Below, in pieces: positions 15,995-23,927 of a stretch of DNA of 51,289 bases. Made by a program: the position numbers and the translations under genes. Every line of letters starts with the position of its first letter. The first letter of the stretch is position 1. Where the stretch lies: positions 1 through 51,289 of the forward strand of contig NZ_FMUX01000031.1 of NCBI RefSeq assembly GCF_900101345.1. The letters are read 5' to 3'. The notes beneath the pieces were generated by a model. It was not told where the DNA came from, searched no databases, and was given only the letters and a program-made list of their open reading frames with translations. Origin of the DNA: Desulfoluna spongiiphila. Lineage in GTDB: Bacteria > Desulfobacterota > Desulfobacteria > Desulfobacterales > Desulfolunaceae.

Positions 15995-17662
15995 ATGAAA
16001 AGCAACAATGTCAAAAAGGGCGTGGAGAGAGCCCCGCACCGTTCCCTCTTCAAAGCAATGGGCTACACCGACACCGAAATTGAGCGCCCCATCATCGGCA
16101 TCGCCAACTCGGCCAACACCATCATTCCGGGCCACACCCACCTGAATCGCATCACCGAGGCGGTCAAGGCAGGCATTTATATGGCAGGCGGCATGCCCGT
16201 GGAATTCGGAACCATCGGCGTCTGCGACGGCATCGCCATGAACCACACCGGCATGAGCTACTCCCTGGGAAGCCGGGAGCTCATCGCCGACTCCGTGGAG
16301 GTGGTGGCCACGGCCCACGCCCTGGACGGCCTGGTGCTGATCCCCAACTGCGACAAGATCGTCCCCGGCATGCTCATGGCCGCCGCGCGCCTCGACATCC
16401 CCTCCATCTTTATAAGCGGGGGCCCCATGCTGGCCGGTCGCCACCCCGAGCGCCCCAATGAAAAGGTGGACCTCATCAGCGTCTTCGAATCCGTGGGGGC
16501 GGTTCTCTCCGGAAAAATGACCGAAGACGAGCTCACCGCCATGGAGGACTCTGCCTGCCCCACCTGCGGCTCCTGCTCCGGCATGTTCACGGCCAACTCC
16601 ATGAACTGCCTCACCGAAGCCATCGGCATGGGCCTGCCCGGCAACGGCACCATCCCTGCGGTCATGGCCGCCCGGGAGCGCCTGGCCAAAATGGCGGGCA
16701 TGAAGATCCTGGAACTCGTGGAAAAGAACATCACCCCCAGCCAGATCCTCACCGAACAGGCCTTTGCCAACGCCCTGGCCGTGGATATGGCCCTGGGCTG
16801 CTCCACCAACACCGTGCTCCATTTAAAGGCCATCGCCCATGAAGCGGGCGTTGAGGTGCCCCTGTCCCTCATCAACGAGGTGAGCAAGATCACCCCGCAC
16901 CTCTGCTCCCTGTCCCCCGGCGGCAAGGACCACATCGAAGACTTGAACCGCGCAGGCGGCATCCAGGCCATCTTGAAAATCCTGGCCGATCAGGGACGCC
17001 TCGACACCGAGTGCATCACCGTCACCGGAGCCTCTGTGGGTGAAAACATCAAAAACGCGGGCGTCCTGGACCCCGACGTCATCCGCCCCTGGGACAACCC
17101 CTACCACGAAGAGGGAGGCCTTGCCGTCCTCTTCGGCAACATCGCCCCGGACGGATGCGTGGTCAAGCAGTCCGCCGTCCTTCCCGAGATGATGCAGCAC
17201 AAAGGGCCGGCCCGGGTCTTTGAATCCGAAGAAGAGGCTTCTGCAGCCATCATGGCCGGCAAGATCACCAAAGGCGACGTGGTGGTCATCCGCAACGAAG
17301 GTCCCAAGGGCGGTCCGGGCATGCGCGAAATGCTCACCCCCACCTCCGCCATCGCGGGCATGGGCTTAGACGGATCCGTGGCCCTTATCACCGATGGCCG
17401 GTTCTCCGGCGGCACACGCGGCGCGGCCATCGGCCACGTCTCCCCGGAAGCGGCATCGGGCGGTCCCATCGGCCTCGTCCGTGAAGGGGACCTCATCAGC
17501 ATCAACATCGCCACCAAGAGCATCGAGCTGATGATCCCCGAGATGGCCATTGAAAAGCGCAAAGCCGAATGGACGGCACCTGCCCCCCGCATCACCCGGG
17601 GCTACATGAGCCGCTACGCCCGCATGGTCTCCTCGGCCAGCGAAGGGGCTGTGGTCAAGTAA
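15995..17662 (+). CDS. ilvD: Dihydroxy-acid dehydratase
   Basis: IlvD (555 residues) dehydrates 2,3-dihydroxy-isovalerate and 2,3-dihydroxy-3-methylvalerate to the 2-keto acids, the last shared step before valine and isoleucine transamination. Fe-S cluster ligands are seen in PNCDKIVPGM and CPTCGSCSGMFTANSMNC. Other family blocks are GLPGNGTIPAV, the NEGPKGGPGMREML segment and DGRFSGGTRGAAIGHVSPEAA. ATG 15995 has GGAG 6 nt upstream; the frame also opens at 15983, where the ATG overlaps that site. It is the first structural gene after the attenuator. Confidence 0.97.
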   Translation: MKSNNVKKGVERAPHRSLFKAMGYTDTEIERPIIGIANSANTIIPGHTHLNRITEAVKAGIYMAGGMPVEFGTIGVCDGIAMNHTGMSYSLGSRELIADSVEVVATAHALDGLVLIPNCDKIVPGMLMAAARLDIPSIFISGGPMLAGRHPERPNEKVDLISVFESVGAVLSGKMTEDELTAMEDSACPTCGSCSGMFTANSMNCLTEAIGMGLPGNGTIPAVMAARERLAKMAGMKILELVEKNITPSQILTEQAFANALAVDMALGCSTNTVLHLKAIAHEAGVEVPLSLINEVSKITPHLCSLSPGGKDHIEDLNRAGGIQAILKILADQGRLDTECITVTGASVGENIKNAGVLDPDVIRPWDNPYHEEGGLAVLFGNIAPDGCVVKQSAVLPEMMQHKGPARVFESEEEASAAIMAGKITKGDVVVIRNEGPKGGPGMREMLTPTSAIAGMGLDGSVALITDGRFSGGTRGAAIGHVSPEAASGGPIGLVREGDLISINIATKSIELMIPEMAIEKRKAEWTAPAPRITRGYMSRYARMVSSASEGAVVK

Positions 17663-17674
17663 CCATGGACTTAC

Positions 17675-17692
17675 CGGCCGCTTCGGCGGCCG
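17675..17692 (+). repeat. UUCG-loop hairpin between ilvD and ilvB
   Basis: CGGCCGC and GCGGCCG form a perfect 7-bp stem closed by a TTCG tetraloop, 12 nt after the ilvD stop. Only a broken T-run follows, so it is more likely a stability or processing hairpin than a full terminator. Confidence 0.5.
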
Positions 17693-17779
17693 TTTACTCA
17701 GTTTTATAAGAATTTTGACGATGACAACGGCGACGGGACAAGGCGTTTCCCCGTCGTCAAACAAGCAAAGGATCAAGGA

Positions 17780-19474
17780 ATGTCTGCAATGGAACTCACA
17801 GGAACAGAAATCCTGATGAAAGTGTTGAAGGAAGAGGGGGTTGACACCATCTTCGGATACCCGGGTGGTGCGGTCATCGATATCTACGACGAACTTGCCA
17901 GGACGGATATCAGACATATCCTTGCACGCCACGAACAGGGGGCGGTGCACGCAGCCGACGGATTTGCCAGGGCCACGGGCCGCACCGGCGTCTGCCTGGC
18001 CACCTCGGGCCCCGGGGCCACCAACACCGTCACCGGCATCGCCACGGCCTACATGGACTCCATCCCCATGGTGATCATCACCGGCCAGGTCCCCACCCAG
18101 CTCATCGGCAACGACGCCTTCCAGGAGGTGGATATCGTGGGGATCACCCGTCCCTGCACCAAGCACAACTACCTGGTCAAGGACATCGACAGCCTGGAGC
18201 GAATCTTACGGGAAGCCTTCTTCCTGGCCCGGTCCGGTCGCCCCGGCCCTGTCCTGGTGGACATCCCCAAAAACATCCAGGCCATGAAGGCCAAGGTCAA
18301 CGGTCCCCAGGACATCTCCATGCGGACCTACAAGCCCACGTACAAGCCCAACGTCAAGCAGCTCTCCCGCGTGGCCGGGCTCATCAAAAACGCAAAGCGC
18401 CCCTTGATCTTTTCAGGCGGCGGCGTGGTGCTCTCAGGGGCCTCAGAGGCCCTGACCCAGCTGGCAAAAAGCACCAACATCTCCGTCACCAGTACCCTCA
18501 TGGGCCTGGGGGCCTTCCCCGGAACCGATCCCCTCTGGCTGGGTATGCCGGGGATGCACGGCACCTTCCGTGCCAATATGGCCATCAGCCAGTGCGACCT
18601 GATGCTGGCCGTAGGGGTCCGATTTGACGACCGCGTCACGGGCCGAACCGATGATTTCGCCCCCAACGCCACCATCATCCAGATCGACATCGACCCCACC
18701 AGCATCCACAAGAACATCGAGGTGGACGTGCCCATCGTGGGCGACTGCAAAATCGCCCTGGAAAAGCTCAACGAGCTGCTGGAAAAAGAGGCGGTGACCG
18801 AAAACACACCGGATCGCACCGAGTGGAACAACCAGATCGAGGCGTGGAAAAAAACCACCCCCCTGGCCTACGACCAGCAGGAAACCATCAAGCCCCAGTA
18901 CGTCATCGACACCTTCTTCAAGATGACCAAGGGCGATGCCATTGTCACCACCGAGGTGGGGCAGAACCAGATGTGGGCCGCCCAGTACTACCACTTCAAC
19001 AGGCCCCACCAGTTCATCACTTCCGGGGGCCTGGGCACCATGGGCTTCGGCCTGCCTGCGGCCATCGGCGCCCAGATGGCCTGCCCGGACAAACTCGTCG
19101 TGGACGTGGCCGGTGACGGCAGCATCCAGATGAACATGCAGGAGATGGCAACGGCCGTGGAGCACAAACTGCCCATCAAGGTCATCATCCTCAACAACCG
19201 ATACCTGGGCATGGTGCGCCAGTGGCAGGACCTTTTTTACGACAAATGCTACTCCGCCACCACCCTGGACCACAACCCTGACTTCGTCAAACTTGCCGAA
19301 GCCTACGGCGCCAAAGGGCTCAGGGCCACCAAACCCGAAGAGGTGGAGGCCGTCCTCAAAGAGGGCCTTGAAACCGAAGGGGCTGTCATCATGGAGTTCA
19401 TGGTGGACCGGGAAGAAAACGTCTACCCCATGGTCCCGGCGGGCAAGGCCATCACCGACATGCTCCTTGTCTGA
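17780..19474 (+). CDS. ilvB: Acetolactate synthase, large (catalytic) subunit
   Basis: The ThDP-dependent catalytic subunit (564 residues) condenses pyruvate with pyruvate or 2-oxobutyrate. Visible features are the catalytic Glu in ARHEQGAVHAADGFAR, the GPGATNTVTGIATAYMDS region, RFDDRVTGR in the FAD-binding middle domain and the ThDP motif GDGSIQMNMQEMATAV with NNRYLGMVRQWQ. ATG 17780 has AAAGGA 7 nt upstream. It is followed by ilvN, its regulatory subunit. The 2-oxobutyrate for isoleucine would come from the citramalate route encoded just downstream. Confidence 0.97.
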   Translation: MSAMELTGTEILMKVLKEEGVDTIFGYPGGAVIDIYDELARTDIRHILARHEQGAVHAADGFARATGRTGVCLATSGPGATNTVTGIATAYMDSIPMVIITGQVPTQLIGNDAFQEVDIVGITRPCTKHNYLVKDIDSLERILREAFFLARSGRPGPVLVDIPKNIQAMKAKVNGPQDISMRTYKPTYKPNVKQLSRVAGLIKNAKRPLIFSGGGVVLSGASEALTQLAKSTNISVTSTLMGLGAFPGTDPLWLGMPGMHGTFRANMAISQCDLMLAVGVRFDDRVTGRTDDFAPNATIIQIDIDPTSIHKNIEVDVPIVGDCKIALEKLNELLEKEAVTENTPDRTEWNNQIEAWKKTTPLAYDQQETIKPQYVIDTFFKMTKGDAIVTTEVGQNQMWAAQYYHFNRPHQFITSGGLGTMGFGLPAAIGAQMACPDKLVVDVAGDGSIQMNMQEMATAVEHKLPIKVIILNNRYLGMVRQWQDLFYDKCYSATTLDHNPDFVKLAEAYGAKGLRATKPEEVEAVLKEGLETEGAVIMEFMVDREENVYPMVPAGKAITDMLLV

Positions 19475-19483
19475 TCCGTGGAC

Positions 19484-19506
19484 CGGCCCTGCCGCGGGCA
19501 GGGCCG
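19484..19506 (+). repeat. Hairpin between ilvB and ilvN
   Basis: CGGCCCTGCC and GGCAGGGCCG form a perfect 10-bp stem with a 3-nt loop, 10 nt after the ilvB stop codon. No U-tract follows. Confidence 0.5.
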
Positions 19507-19585
19507 CCGTTTAACGCCATCGCACCCTGAACCGTCACGGGCGGCCGGGATTCGGCCCCCATACAGATACGAAGGAAATCGACCC

Positions 19586-20071
19586 ATGAGCGACAAACGA
19601 CACATTCTCTCCATTCAGGTGGACAACGAGCCCGGCGTTCTCTCCCGGATTGTCGGCCTCTTCTCCGGCCGCGGCTACAACATCGAGAGCCTCAACGTGG
19701 CAGCCACCAACGAGCCCGAGATCTCCCGCATCACCATGGTGACCACGGCAGATCCCAACATCATGGAGCAGATCAAAAAACAGCTGCACAAACTCATCAA
19801 CGTGGTCACCGTCCACGACCTCACCGAATCGGACTACGTCCAGCGGGAGCTGGCCCTTATCAAGGTCCATGCCAAGGCGGACAACCGCGGCGAGCTCATC
19901 AACATCGTGGACATCTTCCGCTACAAGATCGTGGATGTGGGCCCGGAACACGTCACCATCCAGGCCACGGCCACGGAAGACAAGCTCAAAGCCTTTATTG
20001 AGCTGGTCACCCCCATGGGTATCAAGGAGATCGTCCGCACCGGCAGTATTGCCCTTTACCGCGGCAACTGA
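19586..20071 (+). CDS. ilvN: Acetolactate synthase, small (regulatory) subunit
   Basis: IlvN/IlvH-type regulatory subunit (161 residues) that activates IlvB and gives valine feedback control. The N-terminal ACT domain is clear (HILSIQVDNEPGVLSRIVGLFSGRGYNIESL), followed by the second ACT-like domain (ALIKVHAKADNRGELINIVDIFRYKIVDVG). ATG 19586 has AAGGA at 19572-19576. The frame extends to 19478, but that part crosses the inter-gene hairpin. Confidence 0.95.
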   Translation: MSDKRHILSIQVDNEPGVLSRIVGLFSGRGYNIESLNVAATNEPEISRITMVTTADPNIMEQIKKQLHKLINVVTVHDLTESDYVQRELALIKVHAKADNRGELINIVDIFRYKIVDVGPEHVTIQATATEDKLKAFIELVTPMGIKEIVRTGSIALYRGN

Positions 20072-20086
20072 TCTCAACAAGGGAAG

Positions 20087-20107
20087 CCCCGGCCCTAAAA
20101 GCCGGGG
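20087..20107 (+). repeat. Hairpin between ilvN and cimA
   Basis: CCCCGGC and GCCGGGG form a perfect 7-bp stem with a 7-nt A-rich loop. It is the third GC-rich hairpin placed shortly after a stop codon within the operon. Confidence 0.5.
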
Positions 20108-20206
20108 ACAGCCGCATGGCCTGTGCGCACGGAAAGAAGGCACCAAGCGTGCGCACCTTCGCCATGGGGCTCATATTTTTCAAGAAGACACCCGGAGCAA
20201 AATGAC

Positions 20207-21787
20207 ATGGAACCGGTCCTGATATTCGACACCACCCTGCGCGACGGCGCCCAGGGGGAGAACATCTCCTTTTCGCCGGAGGACAAAATAAAAGTGGCCC
20301 AGCGCCTGGACGACATGGGCATCCACTACATCGAAGGCGGATGGCCCGGCTCCAACCCGGCTGCCGACCGGTTTTTCGAGCTGGCACGATCCACGGAGTT
20401 CGTTACCGCCCGCATCACCGCCTTCGGCTCCACCCGACGGCAGGGGATCCCCGCAGAGGAAGACGCCAACTTAAAGGCCCTGGTGGCCTGCGGATCCCCG
20501 GCCATCACCATCTTCGGCAAAACCTGGGATCTCCACGTGGTGGACATCATGGGCAACACCCTCTCGGAAAACCTGGCCATGATCGAGGAGAGCGTCGCCT
20601 TTCTCAAAGGCCACGGGCGGGAGGTCCTCTACGACGCCGAGCACTTCTTCGACGGCTACAGGGCCAACCCGGAGTACGCCGTGAAAACCCTGTCGGCGGC
20701 CCTCTCCGGGGGCGCGGATATCATTGTGCTGTGCGACACCAACGGAGGCACCCTGCCCCACGAAGTGACCGAGATCCTGGAGACGGTCAAAGCCGCCCTT
20801 GATGCCGAGACTGGCAGGGATATCCGCATGGGCATCCACGCCCACAACGACTGCAGCGTGGCCGTGGCCAACTCCATCGCCGCCGTGCAGGCAGGAGCGA
20901 TCATGGTGCAGGGCACCATCAACGGATACGGAGAGCGATGCGGCAACACGGACCTGACCTCGGTCATTCCCATCCTCAACCTGAAGTTGAAGCGCCCCTG
21001 CGTTTCAGCAGAGAACCTGAAAAAGCTGAAACCCCTGTCACGCTTTGTGAGTGAGACCTCCAACATGATCCCCCTGGCCTCCCGCCCCTTTGTGGGCAAG
21101 AGCGCCTTTGCCCACAAAGGCGGGGTCCATGTCAGCGCCGTGATGAAAGAGCCCCTCTCCTATGAACACATCGACCCGGAGGATGTGGGCAACAGACGCC
21201 GTGTCCTGGTCTCGGACCAGGCGGGCCGGAGCAACATCGAGTACAAGGCCAAGGAGATGGGCATCGACCTGGACGCCCCGGAGTTTGACTCCAAACGCAT
21301 CGTAAACGAAATCAAGATGCTGGAGCAGGAAGGTTACCAGTACGAGGTGGCCGACGGCTCCTTTAAAGTCCTTATGGACAAGTTCCTTCTCCAGTACGAA
21401 CCGGTCTTCGATCTGGAATCTTTCCGGGTCACCATCGAAAAGGACAAGGACCGGCCCTGCACCTCCCACGCCATCGTCAAGGTGAACGTGGGCGGCGTAA
21501 GCGAGATCACGGCGGCCGAAGGCCACGGCCCGGTCAGCGCCCTGGACAACGCCCTGCGCAAAGCCCTGAGCCGGTTCTACAAGGAGCTGGAGACCATGCA
21601 CCTCGTGGACTTCAAGGTCCGCGTCATGGACGGACGGGGCGGCACCGAAGCCAAGGTCCGCGTCCTCATCGAATCCCGCGACGGCGACGACATCTGGAGC
21701 ACCATCGGCGTCTCCGAAGACATCATCGAAGCGAGCTTCGAAGCCCTGGCCGACAGTTTTCAGTACAAGCTGGCCAAGAAAAAATAG
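20207..21787 (+). CDS. cimA: (R)-citramalate synthase
   Basis: CimA condenses pyruvate with acetyl-CoA to (R)-citramalate, giving 2-oxobutyrate for isoleucine without threonine. The 526-residue length and the diagnostic stretches FDTTLRDGAQGENISFS, YIEGGWPGSNPAADRFF and HAHNDCSVAVANS separate it from 2-isopropylmalate synthase, which reads RDGEQSPG at the same place. The C-terminal LeuA-type allosteric domain is present (from about residue 370). ATG 20207 follows a GGAG site about 10 nt upstream; the frame to 20123 has no good site. The later LeuCDB steps are not in the window. Confidence 0.93.
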   Translation: MEPVLIFDTTLRDGAQGENISFSPEDKIKVAQRLDDMGIHYIEGGWPGSNPAADRFFELARSTEFVTARITAFGSTRRQGIPAEEDANLKALVACGSPAITIFGKTWDLHVVDIMGNTLSENLAMIEESVAFLKGHGREVLYDAEHFFDGYRANPEYAVKTLSAALSGGADIIVLCDTNGGTLPHEVTEILETVKAALDAETGRDIRMGIHAHNDCSVAVANSIAAVQAGAIMVQGTINGYGERCGNTDLTSVIPILNLKLKRPCVSAENLKKLKPLSRFVSETSNMIPLASRPFVGKSAFAHKGGVHVSAVMKEPLSYEHIDPEDVGNRRRVLVSDQAGRSNIEYKAKEMGIDLDAPEFDSKRIVNEIKMLEQEGYQYEVADGSFKVLMDKFLLQYEPVFDLESFRVTIEKDKDRPCTSHAIVKVNVGGVSEITAAEGHGPVSALDNALRKALSRFYKELETMHLVDFKVRVMDGRGGTEAKVRVLIESRDGDDIWSTIGVSEDIIEASFEALADSFQYKLAKKK

Positions 21788-21821
21788 CCGGACTCTTTTG
21801 GCAACATACTGATCAGCTTGT

Positions 21822-22008
21822 GCCTCCGGCGGCCCTGCCGGAGGCTAAACTTTTGCCTGATTTTATAACGACTGGTTTAACAAACAGGTTTTAAAACCAT
21901 ATTTTAAGTTTACGTCGACACAAATACGGATGTGATTTGGCCCGAGGAACGAGGGGCAAAGCACATTCGTAACCAGCTTTCAAGGTGGCCCACCTTGCCG
22001 CCGGAGGC
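21822..22008. repeat. Intergenic repeat copy R2, 3' of cimA
   Basis: A 187-bp copy bounded by GCCTCCGGCGGC and GCCGCCGGAGGC. It contains the AACAAACAGGTTTTAAA segment, a long imperfect hairpin (21927-21961 and onward) with loop GAGGAACGA at 21944-21952, and a CAAGGTGG/CCACCTTG hairpin before the right terminus. It is in the opposite orientation to R4. Confidence 0.85.
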
Positions 22009-22097
22009 TTCCCTTTTGTAAGCTTTTGTTTTTCATACATGCACGGCGGCCCCCACGGCCGCCAGACCATCCACAGGGGACCAGGAGGCCCCGTACC

Positions 22098-22169
22098 ATG
22101 AAAGAGGTGACAATGACCGCAGGAGACGCCGCAGGCATCCTGCGGTCCATGCTCACTGGGTTTGCCTGA
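22098..22169 (+). CDS. Possible 23-codon upstream ORF before leuA
   Basis: ATG 22098 has a strong AGGAGG (22083-22088) 9 nt upstream and a 23-codon frame ending TGA at 22169, 66 nt before leuA. It contains a perfect CCGCAGG/CCTGCGG hairpin. It is not enriched in leucine codons (two Leu, one Ile), so it is not an obvious attenuator leader. It may be a small protein, a translational leader or chance. Confidence 0.3.
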   Translation: MKEVTMTAGDAAGILRSMLTGFA

Positions 22170-22235
22170 ATTCAAACGACACATCGTTAGAACCACAAGA
22201 CAAACTTGCAGACCCAATTTTCGGAGCACAAAACC

Positions 22236-23774
22236 ATGAACAGAACCATCACCATATTTGACACCACCTTACGAGACGGCGAACAGTCACCCGGCGCAAG
22301 CATGAACACCGCGGAAAAACTGCGCATCGCCACCCATCTGGACGCTCTGGGCGTGGACGTCATCGAAGCGGGCTTTCCCGCATCCTCCCCCGGTGATTTC
22401 GATGCGGTCTCCCGCATTTCGGAAACCGTGAAACACGCGGAAGTGGCCGCCCTGTGCCGGGCCTCTGAAGGGGACATCGACCGGGCCTGGGAAGCCATCA
22501 AAGACGCGAAAAAACCCCGTATCCACACCTTCATCGCCACCTCGGACATCCACCTGGAGTACAAGCTCCGCATGGGTCGCGACGAAGTGGTGGAGCGCGC
22601 TGTGGCCGCCGTCAGCCACGCACGGAAGTACACCGAGAATGTCGAATTTTCCGCCGAAGACGGATCCCGCACCGACCCTGACTTTCTCTGCCGCATCTTC
22701 GGAGCGGTCATCGAAGCCGGGGCCACCACCGTCAACCTCCCCGACACCGTGGGCTACGCCGTGCCCAGCGAATTCGGCGAGCTGGTGCGCCACGTCATGG
22801 CCAACACCCCGGGCATGGAAAACGCCACCTTGAGCGTCCACTGCCACAACGACCTTGGCCTGGCAACGGCCAACACCCTGGCGGCCATCGCCGCAGGGGC
22901 CGGACAGGCAGAGGTGACCATCAACGGCATCGGCGAGCGGGCCGGAAACACGGCCCTGGAAGAGGTGGTCATGGCGCTGCACACCCGCCCCGGCACCTTT
23001 CCCATGGAGACGGGCATCGACACCACGCGCATCCATGCCACGGGCCGCCTGGTCAGCTCCATCACGGGCATCATGGTGCAGCCCAACAAGGCCATCGTGG
23101 GCGCCAACGCCTTCTCCCACGAGTCCGGCATCCATCAGGACGGCATGCTCAAAAACCCCATGACCTATGAAATCATGAGGCCGGAAACCGTGGGGCTCAC
23201 CACCAACAAGCTGGTGCTGGGAAAACTCTCCGGACGCTTTGCCCTGCGCTCCCGCCTGGAGGAGATGCGCTACAACCTCACCGAAGAGGAGCTCAACACC
23301 GTCTTCGAGAGCTTCAAAGCCCTGGCCGACCGGAAAAAAGAGATCGTGGACGAAGACCTGGAAGCCCTGGTCACGGACGTTGTCCTGCGAAGCCACGAGG
23401 TGTACACCCTGGAATACCTCCATGTCACCTCCGGCACCACCGTCTACCCCATGGCCAGCGTGCGCCTGGGCATCAACGGCAAGGTGAAGCAGGGAGCCTT
23501 TGAAGGCAACGGCCCCATCGACGCGGTCTTCAACACCATCGCAAAAATTGCCGGACGGGAGCCCGAACTCCTGCGCTTCTCCATCGGCGCCCTCACCGGG
23601 GGCACCGACGCCCAGGGCGAGGTGACCGTCCGCATGCAGGAAGGCGACTACGTCTCCCTGGGACGCGGCGCCGACCCGGACATCATCACGGCCAGCGCCA
23701 AGGCCTACATCAACGGTCTCAACCGGCTTGAATATTTCAAGTCGAACCCCGTCACATCCTGTGATGTGATATAG
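22236..23774 (+). CDS. leuA: 2-isopropylmalate synthase
   Basis: LeuA (512 residues) condenses 2-oxoisovalerate with acetyl-CoA, committing carbon to leucine. Active-site blocks are FDTTLRDGEQSPGASM, VIEAGFPASSPGDF, SVHCHNDLGLATANTLAAI and NGIGERAGNTALEEV. The C-terminal regulatory domain ends about residue 500. ATG 22236 has GGAG 9 nt upstream. It is separated from cimA by repeat R2 and the short frame at 22098, so it may have its own promoter. It is a paralogue of CimA in the same locus. Confidence 0.95.
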   Translation: MNRTITIFDTTLRDGEQSPGASMNTAEKLRIATHLDALGVDVIEAGFPASSPGDFDAVSRISETVKHAEVAALCRASEGDIDRAWEAIKDAKKPRIHTFIATSDIHLEYKLRMGRDEVVERAVAAVSHARKYTENVEFSAEDGSRTDPDFLCRIFGAVIEAGATTVNLPDTVGYAVPSEFGELVRHVMANTPGMENATLSVHCHNDLGLATANTLAAIAAGAGQAEVTINGIGERAGNTALEEVVMALHTRPGTFPMETGIDTTRIHATGRLVSSITGIMVQPNKAIVGANAFSHESGIHQDGMLKNPMTYEIMRPETVGLTTNKLVLGKLSGRFALRSRLEEMRYNLTEEELNTVFESFKALADRKKEIVDEDLEALVTDVVLRSHEVYTLEYLHVTSGTTVYPMASVRLGINGKVKQGAFEGNGPIDAVFNTIAKIAGREPELLRFSIGALTGGTDAQGEVTVRMQEGDYVSLGRGADPDIITASAKAYINGLNRLEYFKSNPVTSCDVI

Positions 23775-23790
23775 GTTTATATAAAAAAAG

Positions 23791-23850
23791 GCCTCCGGCG
23801 GCCAAGCCGGTGGCCAAGCTTTTGAAAAGCTTACCAAACAGGTAAAAAAC
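23791..23850. repeat. Partial intergenic repeat R3, 3' of leuA
   Basis: Only one end of the repeat is present: GCCTCCGGCGGC, a short stem, an AAGCTTTTGAAAAGCTT palindrome in place of the usual AAACTTTTTAAAAGTTT, and CAAACAGGT. The GAGGAACGA hairpin half is absent. A GC hairpin (GGGCTGCC/GGGCGGCCC, 23853-23872) follows. Confidence 0.7.
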
Positions 23851-23927
23851 CCGGGCTGCCCGCGGGCGGCCCCTGCAAGCCAATATGGCCCATTAATCTT
23901 TATTTTTATGATATGGAGCATCCAAAG

